A DNA stretch of 64,000 nt from the NCBI GenBank assembly GCA_945957395.1, contig CAMFKE010000002.1:1-64000 (forward strand), read 5' to 3'. Position numbers and translations under genes: made by a program. The DNA comes from an uncultured Opitutia bacterium. Lineage in GTDB: Bacteria; Verrucomicrobiota; Verrucomicrobiia; Opitutales; UBA953. Under the pieces are notes generated by a model. The model saw only the letters and a program-made list of their open reading frames with translations. It was not told the DNA's origin and did not search any database. Positions 44,319-50,720 of the stretch are shown here, piece by piece (within the stretch, counting starts at the first letter, position 1; each line of letters starts with the position of its first letter).

Positions 44319-44420
44319 CCTATCGACGCCCCATTCGCGCCCTGAGCCGGGTTGTTGTGAAAATGCGCGGGTGGCCTTTGTCGGTTTGGCGACGGAACAG
44401 GCCCGTCCCAACTTTCGCGC

Positions 44421-44822
44421 ATGTCGCAAAAATCGTCGCAGGAAATTGACCGCATCGCCTCCGTCATCGTCGACACGGCCTACAACCTGCACCGTGAGCT
44501 CGGCCCCGGGTTGCTGGAATCCGTTTACGAAGCCGTGTTGGCCAAAGTGCTCACCGAACGGGGATTCAAAGTGGAACGCCAAAAGCCGGTCGCCATCCGT
44601 TATGCGGAACTGGTTTTCGACGAGGGATTCCGGGTCGATTTACTGGTCGAGGATGCCGTGGTCGTGGAGTTGAAGTCCGTCGAGGAACTGAAAGCCGTAC
44701 ACGGGAAGCAGACCCTGACCTACTTGAGGCTGCTCAACCTGCCCGTAGGACTGCTCATCAACTTCGGCGCCGCCCAGTTCAAAGATGGCATCAAGCGCGT
44801 GGCGAACGGGCACCGGGATTGA
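44421..44822 (+). CDS. GxxExxY protein
   Basis: The 133-aa protein belongs to the GxxExxY family, named after the motif seen here as GLLESVYEAVL (about residues 30-40). RVDLLVEDAVVVELKSVEELKAVHGKQTLTYLRLLNLPVGLLINFG has the D-x-n-E-x-K pattern (Asp/Glu-Leu-Lys) of a PD-(D/E)XK nuclease-like core, with ExK in VELKSV. The function of the family is not established. The gene is bracketed by 8-nt-period inverted repeats (44224-44318 and 44839-44938), a setting that suggests it travels or co-evolves with them. Confidence 0.92.
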   Translation: MSQKSSQEIDRIASVIVDTAYNLHRELGPGLLESVYEAVLAKVLTERGFKVERQKPVAIRYAELVFDEGFRVDLLVEDAVVVELKSVEELKAVHGKQTLTYLRLLNLPVGLLINFGAAQFKDGIKRVANGHRD

Positions 44823-44838
44823 AGACGGGGCTAACTTT

Positions 44839-44938
44839 GCACGCCCAGGCGCCAAATCCCCAAGAAGCGCGAATCCACGAGCGTGCGCACACAATCCCGG
44901 CCGCCTTGTCTTGGCGACTTGGCGGCTTGGCGTGAAAC
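44839..44938. repeat. 8-nt-period inverted repeat, copy B
   Basis: The left arm (44839-44873) is a degenerate GCCAA-type series. The right arm (44905-44938) has CTTGGCGA, CTTGGCGG, CTTGGCGT. It starts 17 bp after the GxxExxY stop codon. Confidence 0.85.
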
Positions 44939-44983
44939 GCTCCGCTTTGGGTTTATCCAACCAGCCCATAATCGTCGCGGCCA

Positions 44984-45011
44984 CTTTGGCGACTTGGCGT
45001 CTTGGCGTGAG
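44984..45011. repeat. 8-nt-period repeat, copy C (right arm only)
   Basis: This 28-bp sequence is identical to the right arm of copy A (44291-44318). It lies 41 bp before the DTW-domain gene. Confidence 0.9.
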
Positions 45012-45052
45012 TCGCCCTATATCGGTGGTTTTCTCCCCAACCCTCCCGCACC

Positions 45053-45817
45053 ATGAGCCGTGAGATGTGTTATCGCTGCAACTGGCCGGCCCGCCTGTGT
45101 TGGTGCGGGTCGATCACGCCCCTGCGTGTGCGCACCAAGTTCGTGTTTTTGATGCACCCGCATGAGCACAAACATGTGCGCAACGGCACCGGCCGGCTCA
45201 CGCACCTGAGCCTGCTCGACAGCGAACTGCACATCGGGTCGCGCTTCGACAAAGACCCGGCCGTGCAGGCGCTGCTCGCCGACCCGCACAACCACTGCGT
45301 GCTGCTCTACCCCAGCCCCACGGCGGTGAACCTGTCCACGGCGACCCCGGGCGACCCGCTCCCGGCGCTGGGCGAGCGGCGCCTCGTCGTGTTCCTGCTC
45401 GACGCCACCTGGAACCTCGCCCGCGTGATGCTGCGCGACAACCCCGGCCTGCGCGCCCTGCCGCACATCATGTTCTCCGGCGCGGCCCCGAGCCGGTTCG
45501 TCATCAAAAAGCAGCCGGAGCCGGGCTGCCTCTCCACGCTGGAAGCCACGCACGAGCTGCTCGTCGCCCTCGACCGATCGGGCCTCGATTCGTACGCGGG
45601 CGATTCGTCACCGTTGCTCGACCTGTTCCGGCGCATGCAGGAGTTCCAGGTGCGTTGCGCCACCGAGCTCAACAACCGCCGGCATGTCTACAAAAAGACC
45701 CCCGAGGAACGCGCCGCCGCCGCGCTGCTCCAAGGCGAGAAGCGCCGCAAGGTCTTCACGCCCTCCGTGCTGAAACAGCCCGAGGGCGGAACATCCGGAA
45801 ACACTCCGGCGGAGTAA
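45053..45817 (+). CDS. DTW-domain protein, probable tRNA-uridine aminocarboxypropyltransferase
   Basis: DTW-domain proteins of the TapT/TuaA (YfiP) type transfer the aminocarboxypropyl group from SAM to uridine of tRNA (acp3U). The 254-aa protein has CYRCNWPARLCWCG at the N-terminus (zinc-ribbon-like cysteines), HPHEHKHVRNGTGRLTHLSL, the signature DATWNLARVM (the DTW motif, with DATW) and SRFVIKKQPEPGCLSTLEA. The C-terminal tail (about 215-254) is Lys/Ala-rich and is the part found again, decayed, at 48225-48617. An inverted repeat starts 5 bp after the stop. Confidence 0.9.
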   Translation: MSREMCYRCNWPARLCWCGSITPLRVRTKFVFLMHPHEHKHVRNGTGRLTHLSLLDSELHIGSRFDKDPAVQALLADPHNHCVLLYPSPTAVNLSTATPGDPLPALGERRLVVFLLDATWNLARVMLRDNPGLRALPHIMFSGAAPSRFVIKKQPEPGCLSTLEATHELLVALDRSGLDSYAGDSSPLLDLFRRMQEFQVRCATELNNRRHVYKKTPEERAAAALLQGEKRRKVFTPSVLKQPEGGTSGNTPAE

Positions 45818-45821
45818 GGGC

Positions 45822-45894
45822 CCACGCCAAGCCGCCAATGCGCCAAGGATTCCGCCGGCGCCCTGTTTTCTTGGCGTCTTGGCGACTTGGCGTG
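45822..45894. repeat. 8-nt-period inverted repeat, copy D
   Basis: The left arm (45822-45849) has CACGCCAAG, CCGCCAAT, GCGCCAAG. The right arm (45866-45894) has CTTGGCGT, CTTGGCGA, CTTGGCGTG. It starts right after the DTW stop codon, and its left junction is duplicated with copy F at 48618. Confidence 0.9.
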
Positions 45895-45925
45895 CCCGAT
45901 CGGCGTTTCGCACCGTGGCCGCGCG

Positions 45926-45965
45926 CAAAAAAAGCCCTTGGGGCGAACCCCAAGGACTTTTGTTG
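45926..45965 (-). terminator. Rho-independent terminator of the RRM gene
   Basis: CCTTGGGG (45936-45943) pairs with CCCCAAGG (45948-45955) around a short loop. On the minus strand it is followed by a T-run (A-run 45927-45933 on the plus strand). Confidence 0.85.
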
Positions 45966-46020
45966 CGGCCCGTTCTTGCGTCAGGGCCGGCGTGGACTTC
46001 TTGGCGAAGCCCGACCGGTT

Positions 46021-46518
46021 TTAGCGGCCGTAGCCGCCGCCGAAGCCGCCGGAGCGACCTCCGCCTTGGTAACCGCCGCGCTCGCCGCCGCCGAAGCCGC
46101 CGGAGCGGCCGCCGCCCTGGTAGCCGCCGGAGCGACCGCCGCCGAAGCCGCCGCGATCACCGCCGCGGAAACCGCCGCGATCACCGCCGCCGAAGCCGCC
46201 GGAGCGACCGCCGCCGAAACCGCCTTCGCGGGGTCCGTCGAACGAACGACGGGGACGCTCGGCGCCCTCTTCGCGAGGACGCGCGATGTTCACCTTCATG
46301 GGGCGACCCATCAGGTCCTGGCCGTCGGTGCCGGCCACGGCAGCCGTGGCCTGCTCGGCCGTCGACATCGTGACGAACGCGAAACCGCGGGCGCGGCCGG
46401 TGAATTTATCCTTGAGAACCTCGACGTTCTCAACGGTGCCGAAACGGCTGAAAAGTTGGTTGAGGTCTTCCTCAGTGGCAGCCCAAGGCAGGTTGCCGAC
46501 GAACATTTTGTTATCCAT
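46021..46518 (-). CDS. RNA-binding protein (RRM domain, Gly/Arg-rich tail)
   Basis: The 165-aa protein has one RRM (about 1-80) with RNP2 (MFVGNLPW, residues 5-12) and RNP1 (RGFAFVTM, about 44-51), followed by a Gly-rich tail of GGFGGG, GGYQGGG and RSGG repeats (about 95-165). This layout matches bacterial glycine-rich RNA-binding proteins, often cold-induced, which bind single-stranded RNA. The gene has a long upstream region and a strong terminator. Confidence 0.94.
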   Translation of the reverse strand: MDNKMFVGNLPWAATEEDLNQLFSRFGTVENVEVLKDKFTGRARGFAFVTMSTAEQATAAVAGTDGQDLMGRPMKVNIARPREEGAERPRRSFDGPREGGFGGGRSGGFGGGDRGGFRGGDRGGFGGGRSGGYQGGGRSGGFGGGERGGYQGGGRSGGFGGGYGR

Positions 46519-47065
46519 GTACTACTAGCGTTTGTGTGTGCAAAATCCCTTGTGGGACGCGTAGGACCATCCGGTGTCCCCGTCGACATACAACCGCAAT
46601 CGCTCGGGCCTCGAATAATAACCGCCAGGCGAGCACCGGGGCCGAACCGCGGTCGACTCACCCGCGCAAAACCGGCCCGAAAAGGACGCAATCGCCTCTC
46701 TCGCCGCCCTCAAAACACCCTTCGGGGGGGCTCGCCGGCGCCGCCGGGCGTGCCGCCTTCGTCGCGAAAATGCCTCACGCGAAAACCGGCAAAGGCCGCC
46801 AAAAACCACAGGGGTGGCCATCGCCCTGCCCTCCTTTCGCGGCTTTTCTCGGCTTTGGCGTGAACAGTCTGCTCCGACTGTTCGCTTCGGGGCGCGCGGG
46901 AATTCCGGGTTCCGGTGCGCCGCCGCGCTCAACAACCGCCGCGACCGACCGGCCCCAGGGCGGATATCCGCCGGCGATGCCGGGGCTCACGCCAAGCCGC
47001 CAAGTCCGCCAAGGGGGCGACAAGATCCGGGCTTGATTCCACCGGGGATCGATCATCCCGACGGC
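46519..47065. other. Intergenic region upstream of the RRM gene
   Basis: This 547-bp stretch holds no convincing gene. It contains the promoter and leader of the RRM gene on the minus strand. A loose inverted repeat with CGAAAACCGGCAAAGGC (46767-46783) and a CTTTCGCGGC/CTCGGCTTTGG series (46834-46860) lies in the middle, and copy E of the 8-nt-period repeat at 46986-47014. Confidence 0.6.
46986..47014. repeat. 8-nt-period repeat, copy E (left arm only)
   Basis: CTC followed by ACGCCAAG, CCGCCAAG, TCCGCCAAG. No right arm is seen nearby. Confidence 0.8.
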
Positions 47066-47479
47066 ATGGAGAACAAAAACTTTCCCGAGCGAAAAGCGTC
47101 CGAGGCCGAGGTGCTGACGGTGTATTACGAACTGAAGCGCTGGCGCCCCCGGGGATTCCTCGTCGTCTACAGCGACCGTTCCGATGGCGACCATGACTTG
47201 GTGGCGATAGTCGATACCTGCGATGGCGACGAAGACCGGTTGCGCATCGTGCGCGCCGTGATTCGCGCCGTGCGCTCCGATTGCATCATCGTCGCGGAGC
47301 GCGATGCCGAGGCCGTGCAAATCCTGGAGGATGGCGCCCGGCGTGCGCTGAGCCTGTCGGAGTGGCGGTTCCTGTTCAGGACTTACCGGAAAGAACAAGC
47401 CCGGTCACTTGCCCGGAACACCGTGCCGCGATGCTCCAAACGGTATCGGGAGTTGTTCGCCCGCGCTTTCGGGGATTGA
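47066..47479 (+). CDS. Hypothetical protein in accessory region
   Basis: This predicted 137-aa protein is charged and soluble (EVLTVYYELKRWRPRGFLVVYSDRSDGDHDLVAIVDTCDGDEDRLRIVRAVIRAV). I recognise no family. The alternating hydrophobic pattern in residues 30-75 suggests an alpha/beta domain. The C-terminus is basic. Third-position GC is lower than in the housekeeping genes, fitting an accessory gene. It starts 51 bp after copy E of the 8-nt-period repeat and ends 31 bp before a frameshifted nuclease-like gene. Confidence 0.5.
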   Translation: MENKNFPERKASEAEVLTVYYELKRWRPRGFLVVYSDRSDGDHDLVAIVDTCDGDEDRLRIVRAVIRAVRSDCIIVAERDAEAVQILEDGARRALSLSEWRFLFRTYRKEQARSLARNTVPRCSKRYRELFARAFGD

Positions 47480-47510
47480 TCCGGAAAAACCGCCGGCGAG
47501 GCTGGCGCCG

Positions 47511-48049
47511 ATGAGCTCCGCCGGTGACCATGAGAAATCCGCCAAGAACCGTGTGACCGAAAAGGCCGGGCTGGCGGTGTTGCTCGCCGACGCCAAGGGG
47601 CGTTTCCAAGCCCCGGATACGGCGACGAAGAAGGAGCTGCTGAAGCATCTCGGACTTAAGGACGAAACCGCGAACTACGGTGCCCAGAGTTTCGATGCGG
47701 TTTACTCGGACAAGCCGGTGCCGGCGCTCACCCCGGAGAATGTCGGCCGGTACGCCGACCGCCTGCACATCGTGGAGATGAAGACCACGAAGAAGCCGAT
47801 TCCCGACTCGTCGCTGGCGGGGTTCTTTTTCGGCGCCACCGAGCGCGAATACAAACTGGCCGAAAACTCGGCGACCGGTTCCGCTTCGCCTTCGTGGTGC
47901 TCAACGACGACAACGCCCTCGGGCGTCCGTTCGCCGTGCTGCTCACGCACGAGGAACTCGAAGCGCGCACGCAAACCAAGCGGGTGCAGTTCCAGGTGAA
48001 CCGCCGCAAAGCCGGAGCCAAAGCCTCGCCGCAGGATTTTGTGGTGTAA
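47511..48049 (+). pseudogene. Frameshifted DUF3883-like (nuclease-like) gene
   Basis: The first frame runs from ATG 47511 and encodes residues up to KLAEN near 47867. From there the protein continues sensibly in another frame as GDRFRFAFVVLNDDNALGRP and ends at TAA 48047-48049. One missing base just before 47868 explains the shift. The restored protein would be about 180 aa, with LHIVEMKTTKK (an ExK motif) and GDRFRFAFV, as in the DUF3883-type domain found in restriction-like proteins. The second half stays open, so the break is recent or an assembly error. Confidence 0.65.
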
Positions 48050-48064
48050 CGGCGCATTGCCATA

Positions 48065-48212
48065 GGGGCGGAATCTTGCTGCGCCCGCGACGAGGGCCGA
48101 TTTGCGAAGGCTGTCGCTCTCGCCCGGGCGATTCCCGCCGTACGCCGAGGATGGGCGGATTTGAGGCGAACAGGTTTTCCCCTTGCTCGCGGGCGGAACA
48201 AGATTCCGCCCC
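48065..48212. repeat. Inverted repeat flanking a 96-bp core (possible MITE-like element)
   Basis: GGGGCGGAATCTTG (48065-48078) is the perfect reverse complement of 48199-48212. The similarity extends, with few mismatches, to about 26 bp per arm (to 48090 and from 48187). No transposase is present, so it may be a small non-autonomous element or a structured remnant. Confidence 0.55.
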
Positions 48213-48224
48213 GACAACGAGACC

Positions 48225-48617
48225 GTCGCCGCTGCTCGACCTGTTCCAGCCCAGGCAAGAGTTCCAGGCCGCCAAACGACCCGGCCGGGATCGCTCCGGT
48301 CGGGGCCAGCCTTGGCTGCGGCCTCAATGACGGTCAGGCCTGGAGGTCGTTTTTACTCGGCTTTGGCCTGTCCAATTCAAGGTCCTCCCGGCGGGCGATG
48401 CGCTCCCGGCAAATCGGGCCCGGTCCGATCAAAAATCCTTCGCGCGCACCGCCCAACCGCCGAAAACCGGCCCCCGCTCGGCAAGCCCAAGAAGCCGCCG
48501 GAGGAACGCGCCGCCGCCCGCCTCCAAGGCTGGAAACGCCGGAAAATCTTCCCCCCCGCCAGCAGTGCCCGACCGGCCCGAGGCGGGAAAAACTGGAAAC
48601 ACGCCGTCGGAGTAAAG
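48225..48617 (+). pseudogene. Decayed partial copy of the DTW gene 3' end
   Basis: CCGCTGCTCGACCTGTTCC (48231-48249) and the following CAAGAGTTCCAGGC match the DTW gene at 45611-45653. A second block, 48487-48617 (with GAGGAACGCGCCGCCGCC and ...GTCGGAGTAA), matches its last 120 bp including the stop, at 45700-45817. Between the blocks the copy carries about 150 bp of extra sequence. Encoded residues such as PEERAAA..LQG.KRRK are still readable. The 8-nt repeat after the stop is duplicated too. Confidence 0.75.
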
Positions 48618-48643
48618 GCTCACGCCAAGCCGTCAAAGCGAGC
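48618..48643. repeat. 8-nt-period repeat, copy F (degenerate left arm)
   Basis: GGCTCACGCCAAGCCGTCAA and onward. It follows the decayed DTW copy in the same relative place as copy D follows the intact gene. Confidence 0.75.
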
Positions 48644-48929
48644 CATCTCTCTCGCCGCACCAGCGGCGGCAACAACCTCTTCGTATCCACAGAAACAATA
48701 CTCCGTTAGTTTTTCGCAAAGTCTCGCGCGCACCAGGCTGCACTTGATGCAGTCCGCCACTGGCTTCACCAGAAGCGCTCCAGCCTTAGCTTGCCGCGTC
48801 GCTTGCGCACTCGGGCGAACCATTCGCTGAACCAAATTTTCAAAAATCGACCATTGTCCTCCAATGAGGACTTGCCCACGGCAGTTTTTCCTCGATTAGG
48901 ACACAAAACCAACCTTTGCAGTCACGAGA

Positions 48930-49970
48930 ATGACAAGAATCTGTGCAGTAGACTTTTTTTGCGGAGCAGGAGGCCTAACCCGAGGACTTCTTGACGCTGG
49001 CATTGAAGTATTGGCTGGATATGACATTGATGAAGAATGCAGATACCCATATGAATACAACAACAACACCAAGTTCATAAAAAAAGACATTCATCAAATA
49101 ACAAAAGAGGAAGTTGAAAATCACTTCCCAAAGAATTGCATTAAAGTTTTAGCTGGCTGCGCGCCCTGTCAACCATTCTCTAAATACACGCAGGGGATTG
49201 ACACAAAAAGCAATCATAAATGGGGCCTCATGGGTGAATTCGCACGCCTAATCAAACAAATAAACCCTGATGTAGTCAGCATGGAAAATGTGCCTGAATC
49301 GACCAGGCATGAAATTTTTAAATTCTTCCTCGAAACACTCAATGAATTAAACTACAAAATTGACTACAAAATTGCATACTGCCCAGATTACGGCATCCCC
49401 CAAAACAGAAGGCGATTAATTTTAATCGCATCAAAGAAATCAAAAATAGAAATATTGCCCCCAACGCACAAACCTTGCGACTACCCAACGGTAAGGGATG
49501 CGATTGGACATTTGCCAAAAATAAAAGCAGGAGAATCTCACCCAACTGATCCGCTTCACAAATCCAGTCGCCTAAGTGATATAAACTTAAAAAGGATCAA
49601 AGCAAGCAAACCAGGAAACTCTTGGCGAAACTGGAGCGATGATTTAATTTTAAAGTGCCACAAAAGTAAAACAGGAAAAACATACCCAAGTGTCTACGGA
49701 AGAATGTCATGGGATAAACCAGCCCCAACAATAACAACACAGTTCTTTGGATTTGGCAATGGTCGCTTTGGTCACCCAGAACAAAATAGGGCAATCTCCC
49801 TGCGTGAGGGTGCAATATTTCAATCATTCCCCAACAATTACCAGTTCACAAAACCAGACACCACGCACACAATTAGAAACATCGGTAGAATGATTGGCAA
49901 CGCAGTTCCCGTTAAGCTAGGAAAAATAATAGGCGAAAGCATAGTAAAAACAGAAAAGGCCGAAGTTTAA
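48930..49970 (+). CDS. DNA (cytosine-5) methyltransferase
   Basis: The 346-aa protein methylates C5 of cytosine in DNA. All key motifs are present: motif I DFFCGAGGLTRG (8-19), the catalytic PCQ of motif IV (Pro79-Cys80-Gln81 in CAPCQPFSKY), motif VI ENV (119-121), motif VIII QNRRR (158-162), motifs IX and X with GNAVPVKLGKIIGESI near the C-terminus. The gene is AT-rich, unlike its GC-rich surroundings, so it was probably acquired. It converges on the HEPN gene, and the two stop codons overlap within a palindrome. It probably protects the host against the facing HEPN/DUF262 genes. Confidence 0.96.
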   Translation: MTRICAVDFFCGAGGLTRGLLDAGIEVLAGYDIDEECRYPYEYNNNTKFIKKDIHQITKEEVENHFPKNCIKVLAGCAPCQPFSKYTQGIDTKSNHKWGLMGEFARLIKQINPDVVSMENVPESTRHEIFKFFLETLNELNYKIDYKIAYCPDYGIPQNRRRLILIASKKSKIEILPPTHKPCDYPTVRDAIGHLPKIKAGESHPTDPLHKSSRLSDINLKRIKASKPGNSWRNWSDDLILKCHKSKTGKTYPSVYGRMSWDKPAPTITTQFFGFGNGRFGHPEQNRAISLREGAIFQSFPNNYQFTKPDTTHTIRNIGRMIGNAVPVKLGKIIGESIVKTEKAEV

Positions 49971-49990
49971 CCTTCGGCCTTTTCTGTTTT
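49947..49990. terminator. 19-bp perfect palindrome: shared bidirectional terminator
   Basis: The arm AAAACAGAAAAGGCCGAAG (49947-49965) is the exact reverse complement of 49972-49990, with a 6-nt loop holding both stop codons. It carries A/T-runs on both sides and so can end transcription from either side. Because of the palindrome, both proteins end in KTEKAE plus one residue. Confidence 0.9.
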
Positions 49991-50713
49991 ATTGAGCCAC
50001 GCTTTCTCTAAAATCGTCTTTTCAACGCCAGCAACAAATTGCTCAAGAACCTTCTTTGAGTCATCAAAGTAAATTTTCAACTCAGCGCCAGTTAAATTAG
50101 CACCCTTGTCTGAAAACGAAAGATTTCCATGGGCCAAATCATGCCGAGCCTTCATAATCACATGCAACACACCATCCTCCTTATCTCTAGGCACAACTAT
50201 ATTGCAATCAATCAATCCATACTTTTTAGAAAAAATATCCAACTTACCTTCATCAACAGCACCCATTGGTGGAACTATTTTAAAACCAGCAGGAAGCTCC
50301 TTTTCGAAGTTGATACAAAAATCCAGCAAAGTCCTGATGTTTTTAATCTTAAAAGACTCCAAACCATTTCCCTCAACCTGAACACTAACCGTATCAGCAA
50401 TCCTACGTCGCCATAAATTACTTAAATTAACATAAGAAACATTACTACTAACAACAGCATCAGAAAGCCCCTCAAGTGATTTAGCGACAACACTTTCGAC
50501 AATATTATACAACTGCAAGTAAACAGTAGCCTTTAAAACCTTCTCATTTCTCTTTGAAAGAACGTAACGATTGGCTAGATCTGCAGTTTCCATCGTAGAG
50601 CCGCAAGGAACAACACCATGTCCATCGCCAAAACGCTCAAGAAAAAGCACAAGCCCCAAATATTCCTCATACTCATCAAAGCGTCTATTCATTTCAGTTC
50701 TAATCTTTTCCAT
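49967..50713 (-). CDS. HEPN-domain protein (MAE_28990-like), putative RNase effector
   Basis: The 248-aa protein has the HEPN signature R-x4-H as R190-HDLA-H195 in IMKARHDLAHGNLSF, where the Arg and His form the RNase site of active HEPN toxins. The N-terminal part, RRFDEYEEYLGLVLFLERF followed by KATVYLQLYNIVESVVAKSLEGL, resembles the MAE_28990/MAE_18760 group of HEPN proteins, which occur in defence loci. It lies 7 bp downstream of the DUF262 gene, so the two form an operon. The gene is AT-rich. The RNase activity is inferred from the motif. Confidence 0.8.
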   Translation of the reverse strand: MEKIRTEMNRRFDEYEEYLGLVLFLERFGDGHGVVPCGSTMETADLANRYVLSKRNEKVLKATVYLQLYNIVESVVAKSLEGLSDAVVSSNVSYVNLSNLWRRRIADTVSVQVEGNGLESFKIKNIRTLLDFCINFEKELPAGFKIVPPMGAVDEGKLDIFSKKYGLIDCNIVVPRDKEDGVLHVIMKARHDLAHGNLSFSDKGANLTGAELKIYFDDSKKVLEQFVAGVEKTILEKAWLNKTEKAEG

Positions 50714-50720
50714 ATGGCTA

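Larger units (their letters stand above)
44080..44420. other. Repeat-bearing intergenic region before the GxxExxY gene
   Basis: This 341-bp stretch holds a CCGTG-type repeat (44131-44164) and the first 8-nt-period inverted repeat (44224-44318). The last 100 bp precede the GxxExxY gene and could hold its promoter. No gene is seen. Confidence 0.7.
48050..48929. other. Gene-free region with decayed duplication, before the methyltransferase gene
   Basis: This 880-bp stretch has no intact gene. It holds an inverted repeat (48065-48212), the decayed second copy of the DTW gene's 3' end (48225-48617), a half copy of the 8-nt repeat (48618-48643), and then a fall in GC toward the AT-rich island, with the methyltransferase promoter probably within 48840-48929. 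Confidence 0.75.

Noticed and set aside
44224-45011. Insertion sequence around the GxxExxY gene
   Set aside because: No transposase or target-site duplication was seen; the flanking repeats are tandem-unit hairpins that also occur without the gene.
46021-46240. Series of near-identical GC-rich units that resemble a CRISPR or minisatellite
   Set aside because: They are in frame and encode the Gly/Arg-rich tail of the RRM protein; there are no spacers.
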